Assembly: GCA_028554755.1 (NCBI GenBank)
Contig: JAPTOF010000002.1
Coordinates: 15,687,001-15,751,000, forward strand
DNA length: 64,000 nucleotides
Reading direction: 5' to 3'
Source of the DNA: Cordia subcordata
Lineage: Eukaryota > Streptophyta > Magnoliopsida > Boraginales > Cordiaceae
This document shows, in pieces, positions 37,401 to 48,983 of the stretch. The position numbers and the translations under genes are program-made. Each line of letters begins with the position of its first letter. The stretch's first letter is position 1. The notes below the pieces were generated by a model, which saw nothing but the letters and a program-made list of their open reading frames with translations, was not told where the DNA came from and searched no databases.

Positions 37401-38523
37401 AGATTTTTCCCTTAACTTATAATGCAGCCTAATTGGAATTTGCTTTTACTCGTATATATCAAGATGACAAAGTTAAAGAACTCTTTTTTGCTGGAACTGG
37501 TGTGTGTATTGCCAGAAAAGTAGAGTTATCTTTTGCAAATGTGGAGTCTTGCTTGTGTTTTAGTGTCGTGATTCCCTGAGACTTATTTTCACAAATACAG
37601 TAGTTGTATTTGCCATCTAAATATGATTGAATTCTGATTCTTATTGGTGAACATACTCTTTGTAATGAATTGTATGATTATTAACGCCAGTTGGATTGAA
37701 GTAAAAAGTAAGACCAAGCCTAGTTTGTTTCTTCCTTCAACTATATGTAAATTGTTCCATTAATTTAGTTCATCTATATTTGCTCAACTAAGTTAGTTGG
37801 TCGGTGAATACCAGAATTGTTCGCTCCTACTTGCAGCACTATGGATATGAAGAAACGCTTAAATCATTTGACTTGGCCACTAAGAGTACTGTGCCACCTA
37901 TATCTCTAGTTCAAGAAAATAACTTGAATGATGAAGACAATATGCACGCAATAAATCAGAGAAGGATGCTTCGTCAGGTACAGAAAACCAAAGCATGTCT
38001 TTTTTCAGATTACCATTCTTGTGATTCTTTAAATGGAACATGGTGTTCCTTCCCCCAATTAGTGCTTCTGTTAATGCTTGTATAGGAAGCCTTGTCTAAA
38101 ATTCAGAGATCTGTCTGGTGCTTCTGTTTATTATGGCCTGTGCTTCTGTTTATTTTGGCCGGTGCTTCTGTTTGTTCTGGCCATACTCTGTCTCCATCTA
38201 TATTGAGCAGTGAAGAAAAAGGTTCTTCACTTCTTTATTTTGTATAGAGCAAATAAACATGGAATAGAACCAGTCTGTGTATAATTTAGCTGTCAAACCA
38301 GGCTTGCTTTTCTTTTTGTTACGCCTTGTAGCATAGTGAAGGAATTGTTGAATGAAATTTCAACAAGCAGATACTGGCAATCCACTTGATCAGAGTTTCT
38401 TATCATGGCCTTTTGAGAGTTTCTATGGTGAACTATTTTATTTTTCTTAGCTTAGTGACAAGTGTTTATGGGAGGGATTCCTTAGTCCTCTCTCTCTCCC
38501 CCTCTCTCCCTCGCCCTCGTCCT

Positions 38524-38570
<47 letters not shown>

Positions 38571-41372
38571 CCCCCTCTCTCTCTGTGCCACATTGATTTC
38601 TGAAGTCTGTCGATAAAGCCTTTTTTTTGCCATTTTGTCTTGAGTTGCCAAATCCTTGTTCTTATTTTTCCCTGCTCATGCATCTTGTTAGACCATTTTA
38701 GTTTCCTCGTAATTAATCACTGCCTGGAGTTATTATGAACTTGACTTTTCAGTTTATTTTGTTTTGAAGCTGATTCAAAGTGGTGAGATCGATGAAGCAT
38801 TCAGTAAACTTCGGAGCTGGTATCCTGGGACTGTTCAGGTAGGCAATCAAGAGCCTATATCATGGGTTTATAATTGTTATGTTATCATTACCTTATACAC
38901 TTTATGTAAGTGTGATGGTAATGCTAGTTTCAGAGAGATTTGCTGTTAGGAATTCTTTCCTGGTTCTCTCTGGATCCTTTCTTCTGCATACCATCAGATG
39001 TGGGTGTCTGCCTCATCATAGCTGCACTGCATGTCACTATATTCTTACTTATTCTCCTTAGTATTGACTTTGGTTCGCATTGCATTTGACCTCTATTTTG
39101 AGTATATTTGGTGTAAACGGTGATTAAGCTATGTGGATGAGACATTTGGGATTTTTCTTCTCCCCCCCCAACCAACACACACAAAGGACCTCACCCTAGA
39201 GCCAAAGTCTCACTCTCCTTTTCAGCCCTTTGTTATAGAATTGTGAACTATTTCATTAGGGCGCATTCAGTTGCAGAAATGAATTCCAATTTCAATCTTT
39301 TAGAAATGAACATAAATAATGGAGGTGAATGTATGATAAGGATTTTTAGACTAGAATGTAATCAATTTGGAGAAGACTTTCTGAACACAGAAACCTTTAA
39401 TTTGCTTTCTTCCACCATAGCTTGGAACTAATACCCTAATTCTTAACGTCAAAATTCCGTGACTGTTCATTTTTCTACTGTATAAGGTTCGATTTTCTTG
39501 AAAGACATTTTTCTGAAAATAAGAACTTAACTTTGTTAAATGAGTCAACGTCATGCCTGAAAAATTCGGGAAGACTTGGCCAGTTACAGATTTGTTGTTC
39601 AATGTTTAATATTTTTAAGACTCGTCATAGATCTTGGTAAAATCTTCTTTCTCCTTGTTCCACCAAAAATAGAAGGGATCAAGGGAAACCTTAAAAAGGA
39701 ATAAATTGATCAGATTTACAGCTTGAAGTGCATAATTGTGAGTCAGCTCATGTACCTTTTTTACTAAATGTATCTCTAAATTGTTCAATGGATAGCATTT
39801 GTATATTATTGTTCCTTGGTTGCATATGAAAGGCATCACTGTTATCAAGAAGTAATATTAGCATCTGACTTACCTGGTTCCTGCAAGTTTGGATGTTGAA
39901 TATCAATTTAATTCTTTCGTTTATGCATTATGAAGTTTTTACCATCCATATCTTGATATTAATACTATTTTTCAGCATTTCACTTTCTTCACTGTTTGAA
40001 AGGTTAAAATAAAACAGACTTGCATGAGAATTGTAACTAAATTTGACTTTAATGAGCTGCGAAGTATAATGGTTTCTTGTTTTGTCCAATTGCTACAAGT
40101 ATACACTCACATAAAGCATTTCACCTCTTCATTGTCCCTTTAGGTGGCAAGATTGCTTTTTATACTTTTGTTCTGATTGCTTTTTATACTTTTGTTCTAT
40201 TCACACCTTGATTGAAGTTTTTTCTCTGCAGGGTGACAAATCGGCTATATGCTTCTTACTGCATTGTCAAAAATTTATCGAGCTCATTCGGGTCAGCTTC
40301 TGTTTCTTGTTTAACTGATTGAAGTATTGCATGTTCCTAAAGATTTAATCCAAACATCAGTGAAGAATTTCAACAATGAGTTGATTTCTGTTTTCTGCGG
40401 GGCTGTAGAGAGTGGACGATGAAGTGACTTTTTAGACTTGCAGTGTCTTGCACACATCACTTTTTTATGTTAGGCTGTTTTTCAAGTCGACTCATTAGCT
40501 CACTCAATCTTTTCTTCAGAATGCATAGAGCCACCATAATAATCCTGATATTTGGATAAATATTAAATTGTTCATATTGCATTTGCAGAAGGGGAAACTA
40601 GAAGAAGCTGTAGCCTATGGCAGAATCGGATTTGAAAAGTTCTACTTGTCATCAGAATTTGAGGATCTGGTAAAGGTACTGAAAGTACTAGACATTTCAA
40701 TGAAAATGCAGTCTACTAAAAGAACTGTGATGTTTCTTTGCTCATCAGTTCTTCATATTAAAAGAGTTTGGAACACGTTCTTCCATTTTTAGTTTTAAGT
40801 ATTGACCATGGAAAAAGCTGAAGAAACATTAAAGTAATCTTCATGTACTATGAACATTTTGTACGTGCTCCCTTCAATACCTTGGTAAGACACAACTTTC
40901 AGTCGATCATCTCTGACATCTGTAGCGTGTACTTATTATTTGAATTGACTAATAGGTGGAATACCTCTTCTGACACCAGTGTTCTTTACTTTTATTTTTA
41001 TTTTTTATTTGCTGTTGTTGTTGCTGTTATCGTCATTTTTGTCCTTTAAGCCTGTCAAAGCTCTTATCCCAACTCTCTCTCTCTCTCTAGGATTGTGCGG
41101 CTTTGCTTGCATATGAACAACCACAGAATTCCTCAGTTGGATATCTTCTTCGAGCATCTCAGCGAGAGCTTGTGGCAGATGCAGTTAATGCCGTGCTCCT
41201 AGCGACAAATACTAATGCGAAAGCTGCAAATTGCTTGCATTCTTCTCTTGAACGGTTGCTCCAGCAGCTTACTGCTTGCTTCTTGGAGAAGAGGTCCTTG
41301 AATGGGGATCAGGGTGAAGCTTTCCATCTGCATAGAGTTCTCGACATTGGTAAAAGGGTTAACATTAACTGA
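31488..41372 (+). CDS. Ran-binding protein M homologue (SPRY-LisH-CTLH-CRA), intact
   Basis: Exons: 31488-31855, 32268-32414, 32621-32707, 34157-34202, 36407-36483, 37815-37977, 38770-38838, 40232-40291, 40589-40675, 41091-41372. All introns are GT-AG and the joined frame gives 461 aa, the usual plant RanBPM length. The SPRY domain is about residues 80-215 (GYHGDDGLLYRGQGKGEAFG), LisH about 242-275 (IVRSYLQHYGYEETLKSF), CTLH about 285-345 (RRMLRQLIQSGEIDEAFSKL) and CRA about 345-440. In the family this protein is a scaffold of the cytosolic/nuclear CTLH (GID-like) ubiquitin ligase complex. The ATG at 31488 is the first in frame and gives MAEDDVIG. Exon 1 is much more GC-rich than the rest. 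Introns 4-6 carry a MITE and several small tandem duplications. Exons 1-3 are duplicated at 3258-5511. Confidence 0.95.
34298..35213 (+). mobile_element. MITE-like element in RanBPM intron 4
   Basis: The left end GAGGCATTTGGTTCATGCAA and right end TTCCTTGAACCAAACACCCC form an imperfect terminal inverted repeat, with further inverted similarity inside (GGGAATGTAAG-like blocks). The core at about 34560-35040 is almost pure A/T. The GGTGTTTGGTTC end motif is common among plant DNA-transposon MITEs. No clear target duplication is seen. Confidence 0.6.
34560..35040. repeat. Extreme A/T low-complexity tract
   Basis: About 480 bp is built of TAAATAAAT, AATTAATT and AAAAATAAA words with hardly any G or C. 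It is the core of the MITE-like element in intron 4. Confidence 0.9.
35651..35813 (+). repeat. 82-bp tandem duplication in RanBPM intron 4
   Basis: Units begin at 35651 and 35733 (TCTTTTCTACCA...). They differ at about four positions, share CCCCATATCCCAAT, and both end in ACCAAAATCTATCTT. Confidence 0.9.
36778..37065 (+). repeat. 65-bp repeat, three copies, in RanBPM intron 5
   Basis: Core units start at 36811, 36876 and 36993 (TTTGGTATT...GGTCTCTAAGGTAGGTCAAA...TTATAGACCTTAAAG). The first two are directly adjacent. The third carries a second copy of the 33 bases that precede the first (GCCTTTGATTTAGTAAAT), so the array grew in two steps. Confidence 0.93.
37265..37330 (+). repeat. 33-bp tandem duplication in RanBPM intron 5
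   Basis: Units at 37265 and 37298 (AGGCAATGTCTCC...GTGTGCTTC) differ by one base. Confidence 0.93.
38118..38183 (+). repeat. 22-bp tandem repeat, three copies, in RanBPM intron 6
   Basis: Units at 38118, 38140 and 38162 with core GTGCTTCTGTTTATT.TGGCC. Confidence 0.93.
38488..38585 (+). repeat. (CT)n microsatellite in RanBPM intron 6
   Basis: An almost uninterrupted pyrimidine tract with a pure (CT)n core near 38536-38568. It is in the intron and makes spurious Arg/Glu-rich frames on the minus strand. Confidence 0.95.
40151..40198 (+). repeat. 24-bp tandem duplication in RanBPM intron 7
   Basis: Two identical units (GATTGCTTTTTATACTTTTG...) lie just upstream of exon 8. Confidence 0.93.
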
Positions 41373-42035
41373 TGTATAGTATCTGCAAGACTGCGCTTGC
41401 TGCCTTCCGTGTATATTTCCAGCTCAGTCGCTTTGAAAACCTGCAGACTGAGAACATGTCCTCTTCCCGAAAGATTTGGGGGTTTCGTTTTGGTGCAAGC
41501 TTGTAGCGGCAAGTACGTCAATCATGGTGGGGAAGCGTCCAACTTGAGAGATGGTATTCACATTGTACTTTTAGGTATAGAGATAAGAAGTTTCAAACTA
41601 TAAATTTCTTTTGTACAGGTCAATTTACTTTCACTATGTTCAACTCAGATATGAATTATTGACTTTGTCAAATCTATATGGATAACTCCACCTAGTGAAA
41701 TAAGGCGTAGTTTACTTCTGTTCATCTTTGATTCAGAATTCTCTTGTTAACATCAGTCCATTTAAATGTATTAGTTTTTGACGTCCCGAAAGACTAATGT
41801 GAAGTTGCTATTTTTCCTATCACAAGATCAGTCTGATAGAATCTTTTTGTCATGAGAATGGGATTTTCGAAAGTTCTTTTCCTTTAATGGAATTTAGAGG
41901 GGGTATTGTCTTCATTTTTATGCTTAAGTCAGAAACATCAACTTCCTATTACAGATTGTAATTTTTCTAATATTCATTGGCTTGGTTGGAAGGGTTGGAG
42001 TTTTTTTGTAAAAGTTGTAGTTTTCCAAATATTTA

Positions 42036-42544
42036 GGAATGGCAATGAAGCGGGATAGGGGTAGCGTTCGCATATCCCTACTCTACACTTGTAAAAAAGC
42101 ACTTGCCCTGACTCGGCCAACACCTGTCCTTATCCCACCCTTACACTTAATATTGGGATAAATTGTTGGCACCATTCTTACACTTGTTTGCACTCCTATC
42201 TGTTCCAAGTGAAATTTTTACCTATTAATAAAATAAATTTGATATAAATTAATCTTCATAACAAAGTTTAGCACATTAAATCCAAAGTCCAAATCATCAG
42301 ATTCAAACTCTATATTTGATCTTTAAGTTAATATATATAGAAAACCTTTACCACTAAAAACATACTATAAATTATATAGATATATATAATAAAAATAATA
42401 TATATATATATTTATTTATTTATATATATACATACGTATATATACTAGGGCGGGGCGGGGGCGGGATTTTCTTTTCCAAAAACCCCTCTTAAACCCTTGT
42501 GATACTCCTATGGAGAGGGAGAGGGCGGAATACCATTGCCATTC
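42036..42544. mobile_element. MITE, TTA target duplication
   Basis: Terminal inverted repeats GGAATGGCAATGAAGCGGG and (right end, reversed) GAATGGCAATGG enclose about 509 bp, with TTA at 42033-42035 and 42545-42547. The centre is AT-rich with (TA) runs and a GGGGCGGGG block. TTA duplications are typical of PIF/Harbinger-derived Tourist elements. It lies about 660 bp after the RanBPM stop codon. Confidence 0.7.
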
Positions 42545-42881
42545 TTAGTAATATTCATGCGCTTAATATTGAAGAAATTTAATTGAGATGTCTCGAGTTT
42601 CATGCGTTCATGCATGTTTGGTGGCAACGTTGCGTGACGTTGGTCTTATTTGTACCAACCATTGAGACGGGGATTCCTCTAATGAGTAAAATGTAGGTTA
42701 TGCCATGAAAAACGAATATGGGTTATGCTATGCTATGAAAAACGTGTAACAAGGGTTTAATAGATGCGCAGACTAGTTAGTGAATCTAGAACTCAATAAA
42801 CCAATTGAGTATTAGTCTATTAGATCTTTGATGAGAATTCAAAACTCAATAAACCAATTGAGTATTGGATCTTTGAGGAGA
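42545..42881. other. Spacer between two MITEs
   Basis: No gene is seen. It contains a short imperfect direct repeat (AACTCAATAAACCAATTGAG near 42790 and 42843) and a small duplication around TATGCTATGAAAAACG. Confidence 0.6.
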
Positions 42882-42884
42882 TTA

Positions 42885-43359
42885 GAGGGTGTTTGGATTG
42901 GCTTATAAAAAAGCTACTTAAAGCACTTCTAGCTTTAAGTGGTTTTTTTTTATTGTAAACTTTAAGTAGTTACGTGTTTAAATAAAAGTTATAGTTATAA
43001 AAATAAGTATTTATATGTTTGATTAAAGTGGGCTGAAAAGTAAGTTATATAGTTAAAATAACTATTAAGGACATTAAAATATAATTTAAAAAATTAAGTA
43101 TAAGATAAAAGAGAAAAGATATTTTAGTAATAAAAATAAAAAGGTAAGGATAAGATAGTAAATGATTTGGTCAAACTTTCTTTTTTTCAATGTGCTTAAA
43201 GCCATAAAAAGCAAAAATTGGGGTTGGGGAGCTTTTTATTTTCTAGTTAAAGCTACTTAAAAAAAAGCACATTTTTAATTAAAACAAATACTTCTATTAA
43301 CTTAAATTAGGCTTTAAGTAAGTTTGACAAAAAAAAAAAAAGCCAAACCAAACACCCTC
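42885..43359. mobile_element. Tourist-like MITE, TTA target duplication
   Basis: Ends GAGGGTGTTTGGATTGGC and (reversed) GAGGGTGTTTGGTTTGGC form a near-perfect terminal inverted repeat. TTA flanks both ends (42882-42884 and 43360-43362). Length is 475 bp, AT-rich, no ORF. The end motif and TTA duplication fit PIF/Harbinger-type MITEs. Confidence 0.88.
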
Positions 43360-43362
43360 TTA

Positions 43363-43870
43363 GTGCGTGTTTGTCAGCAACTTTTCTAATAGCTAGTCAA
43401 AACATTATTTTGTTAAATTATTATTGTTCAGTAAACTAACGTTTCAAGTAGTTTTTTAGGTAGCTTTTATGATTTCAACCAACGTTTCTCAAAAGCTAAA
43501 AATTTTAACATTTTAGGTAGCTTTTAGCTTTCGTGCTTTTTTTTTTTTTCAATTATACCTTTTTGCATTTTTTTGGTTTTGCTATTCTTTCTCCAATTTC
43601 TCTCATTTTTATCTTTTCTTTCACAAATATAAGTAAGAAATAATATAAAAATAAATTTCAATTTCTATAATCAACATTACTATAGCATAAGTTTTACCAC
43701 TACTTTTTTTTTTGACAAAATAATTTTGAATCTATTAAAATTAATTTTTGTAATATTGATACAAATGTTTTATCAAAAAATTAGTTATACTTTAATATTA
43801 AAATATGATTATAAAGATAAATGTCTAATTATGAAATATATTATCTTATTCCTATAATAATAACAACAAT

Positions 43871-43912
<42 letters not shown>

Positions 43913-44239
43913 AATAATAATAATAACTACAACAACAATATCAACATAATATCAATGTCCTTTTACTAATTGTGCTTTTCCATTGCATACGATGTAAAAA
44001 TCGTAAAGAAACAAAATAAAAATTGTGACAAAAAATATTCCATAACTCTTATATTATCTATTTACAAGTTTTAATTATTCAAAATATTATATGTTGTCAG
44101 AGTTATTCTCCTCTCCATTAAATACCATAAATCAATTAACAAAAATAATGCAGTAAAAATAATGAAAGATAAATATATTTTTATCTTTCATTCACTTCTA
44201 TCCCATATAAATATTGAGAGGTTATAAACGCATAGGTGT
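43363..44239. other. AT-rich spacer upstream of the bZIP locus
   Basis: No gene is seen. It has a TTTAGGTAGCTTTTA-type direct repeat (43440-43530) that may be another MITE fragment, and an (AAC)n microsatellite at about 43864-43911. Confidence 0.6.
43864..43911. repeat. (AAC)n microsatellite
   Basis: About 14 AAC/ACA units, followed by (AAT)n. Confidence 0.95.
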
Positions 44240-44480
44240 GTGTTGTCCACTAGAAAACAAATGGATCACTTTCAATATGGTTACGTGAAGTGCGCTCATT
44301 TCCTTTTATTTTTTCCCCTCATCTCATCAATACCATTTTCACTCCATGCAAATGAAGCAGCTGCCTCCTCTTCCTTGAAACCACCCACCACTCCCCAATT
44401 CTCCGGGGATCTGATGAAGGCAGCATCGGCTCCTCACCGGAGAACATCCTCGTCGCCAGCGGATCCCGACGGCCCGCCGT
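44240..44480 (+). other. Candidate first exon of the bZIP gene (5' UTR or N-terminal extension)
   Basis: An open stretch ends at a good donor (CCGT|GTATGC at 44480). Joined to an acceptor at 45918/45919 (TTAACAG|GC), the reading frame runs on without a stop into the bZIP start (CCFGEG then MGSPNGSS). It may be only a 5' UTR exon, but the frame would allow an N-terminal extension. From the ATG at 44261 that extension begins MDHFQYGYVK and continues into a hydrophobic run (HFLLFFPLISSIPFSLHA), then a Ser/Pro-rich stretch. Related bZIPs start close to MGSPNGSS, so the UTR reading is the safer one. Confidence 0.45.
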
Positions 44481-45935
44481 GTATGCATGTTTTGTTTTTT
44501 TCTTTTTTTTTTTTGTTTGGTTTGGTTTTGTTTTGTTTTGGTCAAACAAGAATGCATGCATTAGTTACTTATAAATACAATGAATTTCATGTTTTTATTC
44601 TTTTCACTGAACCAATATAGACCACGGTTTAAATTTTTATACAATTGTAAAATTATCAAACAAGTTCAACATAATATTCTTCTTACGACACCATTGAAAT
44701 TCAAATGTTTGGCACGTCCACAAAATTTCAGCTACTGCTTCATTCATTTATTCACTAAATTCTTGTGCCATGCATGCAAACGTTTCATGTCAATGTGTTA
44801 TTTATTTATTTATTTGATTTTTTAAAGCATAAAAATAAAATTGTCACATTGATTTGTTCTAAGCATTAATTTTAACTCTTGATAATATCCTGCTTCTTGG
44901 TAGGAAAACCATGTTTTAGCACTGGGCACAAAAATTTGAACTAATAATGTGCTTATGAATACAGCTATTTTGTTACCAAAAATAAAAGAAAATAAAAGGT
45001 CAATTACTTGTGGGTCCCTTATCTTTTCATGTTTGACAACTTCGTCCTTTATCTTTAGTAGCCTATGGTTTTCACTGTACCAACATTAGTCTTTTAGTCA
45101 AACGCAGTTAGAATTGGAACGAATAATCACGTGGTAGTCACAAATTTAGTATGTGATTCTTCTTACTTTGTGCCGCCTTTAGTGCCCTATGTTTTCCTGT
45201 TCTGCCAACATTTGTCCTTCCATGCCATTTTTGCAACCAATTACTAACGGTTCATGATGAAAGGACTAACGTGAGACAACTAGAAATAAACGCAACTCAA
45301 AAGTGTCACTTTAAAAGCAAATAGACCTCCGCCTAATCAGTCCTAAAATGAAATAAAGCTACTTGTTTCTAATTATTAAGTGAAGCAAATATGCATGCAT
45401 GAGTGCACGAGAATAATTTAGGTTGCACCAAGTGCCAAAATAGATGGCTCATACATGAATGTGAGCGTAGGTTGTTCTGGTTTTCCCTGTATGCATCTCT
45501 GTCTTCATTTAGCAGCACTGAAAAGGCAAAAATTACCCTGGCATTTAAGTGACATTGTGAGATTCATATATAAACCCTGCTTAATGAAACTTGGTTGGGT
45601 TTATTAAGTTCCATATATTTGAACAAAGAATTGCTTAAGCATAATAGAACCATTATATTCTTCTATTATTTTGTTATATTCATGATCTGTCTTAATATTA
45701 GCAGCATCAGGAGAGTAAATTTTAGCCTTTTTGGTGCATCTAAGCAAAATAATGAGATTCATACGCAAAGTAAAAGTATACAGTGCAATAAGGCGTGATT
45801 TGGTTTAGTTTAGTTTAATTTTGTGCGTTGAATAAAAAACTGTTTAATACTAAACCATTGCCATTTTCTTTCTTCTTTTTCTCCCATTGTGTCGCTTACT
45901 TTGACAAACCATTAACAGGCTGTTTTGGTGAAGGA

Positions 45936-48900
45936 ATGGGGAGTCCAAATGGATCATCACCACCACCAAACTTCAAGAATTTTACGTACTCAAGTAGACA
46001 GTTAGCAGTCTCACCTCTCTTCTATCTGCATGTTGCTTCATCCAATTCTGATGCAGATTTGTTAGGATCAAAAGGGAATAGCAATTTAGAATGTACAGAT
46101 GGAGTAAACCATCATCATCAACGTTGTTCTTCCGATAACTTTCTCATAGAGGATCAACCTTCCTGGCTTGAGGAGCTCCTTAGCGAGCCAGAAACAGCAG
46201 CAGATCATAGCAGAAGTCATCAACGATCAGCGAGTGACTTTTGTGCTTGTAGCATTAAGGAGGAAGAGAAGTCTACCAATAAGCATGACGCAGAGGAATC
46301 TGATGTGCAAAAGTTAGAGGCCCTTGCTAAAAAGGATAACACAGCCCAAGCTAAGTCTCCTGCACCCAGGGCTGATGATTCAAAGAGAGCTAAACAGTAT
46401 GCATTCTTTCTGATACTTTGATTATTATTTTTAGGATAAATTATACCAATCATCCCATATTTTTGTCATCCATAACAATTCTAGCCCTATTCTTTCAATC
46501 GTGACAAATTAGTTGTATAACTAACAGTTTCGTGTTGTTGATAGTCCAAATTCTATTTCCCATTGAAAAACACATTATATCTCACGTGAGGTGCGCATGA
46601 ATCACATATTTGTTTTTTCTTTTTTCCAATGCTAAAATCGTGCAATCTCACGTGAGACTTTAACGTGTTTTTTAGCGGAAAGTAGAAGTTGGAGCAATAG
46701 CGACACAAAATTATCACTTATAGGACTAAATTTCTCAAAAATGAAAGATAAGGGATACGATTGTCATAATTGACAAAGATAAGGGACGAACGGTAGTAAC
46801 TTACCCTTATTTTTATCACCTTATACACTTAAATGGATGGCAACCGGATTTCCTACTGATAAGCTACCCCAGGCAGAGCCTTAAGCCCGCTAACAAGACT
46901 AGAGGTCACAAGCTTAAGAATAAGTGTCCAGAATCTCGCTTAGATTCATTGGCCTCAAAACAAGTAACAAAGTTATTACTTAAATTCACAACACTAACTT
47001 AAAAAGTACACTCTTATCATGATCTTTATAAACATCGTGAGACATTAGAATATCAGTACAAATATAACATGTTAACAAGCTCATATGTGCTAACTCGGGT
47101 TCTTCATCTGCAATTTTTAAGATGCTGCATGCACCATTTTTTCTAAACTTTCCTGTCATTTTGCTCCTCATTTCTACTTTTCCATCATCTTTCAATCTTC
47201 TTATTCTTTTTCTTTCTTTATTTTGTATTCATTAGGTGTATTATTTCCCGACAGATTTTGCATATCCATAAAACAATTAAAACTACTTGGTCAGATGATA
47301 TTTAGACTCTTGAATTCCTTTTCTCTTTGTTTTCAAGGATAACAATTTCAATGTAATACCTTCTGTTTCTTCCCATTTTCATCTATGCTTAGGCAACTTT
47401 TGGTCCAAGCTCATAACAGAGTTGATTACTTTGATTCATCACCCTTAACGCTCCTATTTCTGCCAATCTTAACTTGCTGCTGCGAAGCTTACAGATAACT
47501 GTTTTACATAACTAAACATTTAAACAGCCAGTCACCTTTTTTCCTACAAAATTTAATTTTCCATTTCATCATATCTTCTTATTTCTTATCAAGTTTTCAA
47601 GGTAACAGCTGCAAGCATCAGTATTTTGTATAAGGTTGGGCTGCCATAGTTAGGCTGTATTCTGCTAAAGTAATATGAAAGGTTAAACTCACTCCTTAGC
47701 CCTGATTGTTGGACTTAAATTCTCTCGTAACATTCATAACTTTAAATTCGTGAGGAAATTTATGATGGACATCTAAACCTTAGTCTAGAGCACTCTGGTC
47801 CAAGTCTTCAGTCCAATGAAGTTCCCTTTCTCTGTCACCACTCTTTTGACTGGGGGGGTAAAACAGCAAAACAAAAAGCAAATTTCTACAAAATTACTCG
47901 CTCTTTCTGAACTGTACTTTAGACATTGTCCACAAATTCTTTGTATTCGATTACAACATATATATGATGCAGGCAATCTGCGCACCGATCACGGGTCAAA
48001 AAACTCAAGTACATAGCTGAACTTGAAACAACTGTCCAGCTTTTACAGGTAAAGCTTCTCTGGGAGCATTTATTGTTTTGAATTCTCTAAGTATTCTGAT
48101 TTTGTCAAAATGAGTGTAATTATCTTTCAGAGGTTATGATGGAAGGCCAGTCACTGTGTTTGTGTTATTTATTGGTATAACAGGCTGAAGGATTTGAGAT
48201 TCAAGCTGAGCTGGAATTTTGTAACCAGCAGAATCTCATATTGAGAATGGAAAATAGAGCCCTGAGACAACGTTTGGACGATTTGTTGCAGGAGAAGCTC
48301 ATAAAACATTGTACCTTTCTAACCTGCAATTTCTTGTTGTGGGGTTGACCCTTCAGTCATAGCTATGCATTTCTTTGATTTTCATGCTTGACTACATATT
48401 TAACTTCAATGAAGCTCCAAGAGCTCTTAAAAACCAAGCAAAGTCGATCCCCTTGAAGGAGAAAAAGAAAACCTACTAGAAGTCACTCTTAATGTTCATA
48501 CTGATTATGTGCTTTACTAAGATTATTCTCTTCAATTTCACTTGTAAAGGCACAATGGTAAAGTAGTTGTCATGTGACTTGAAGTCATAGATTTGAACCG
48601 TGTATACTACATAAGATTACCTAAAATAAATTTTAAAGTTGGTATGACCATTTCCCGAACTCCATAAAAAGGGAGAGTTGCATGTTCACTGTCCTATGGG
48701 TCTTCCTTAGATATAGGAGGTTCTCTTTACTTTCTGATGATATTTCATTGTTGATGTGGATTCATATAGTTGGCTTTCCAAGCTCATGTTTAAGCTATTT
48801 GATTTTCTGATCAGACTTTTCTTTTGCCTTGCTTTATACTTTCATACATGATCCTTATTGGTCTTGACTATTTTATGGTGTTTGAATGTTACCTACCGTT

Positions 48901-48941
48901 CACCAACCATATGTAGAAGACATTTAGCATCATTTTTTCAA

Positions 48942-48983
<42 letters not shown>

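Noticed and set aside
38447..38683. Arg/Glu-repeat ORFs on the minus strand
   Set aside because: They are translations of the (CT)n microsatellite in RanBPM intron 6.
48547..48620. Possible tRNA gene
   Set aside because: A- and B-box-like motifs are present, but the stem arms do not pair and SINE body sequence follows. It is a SINE head.
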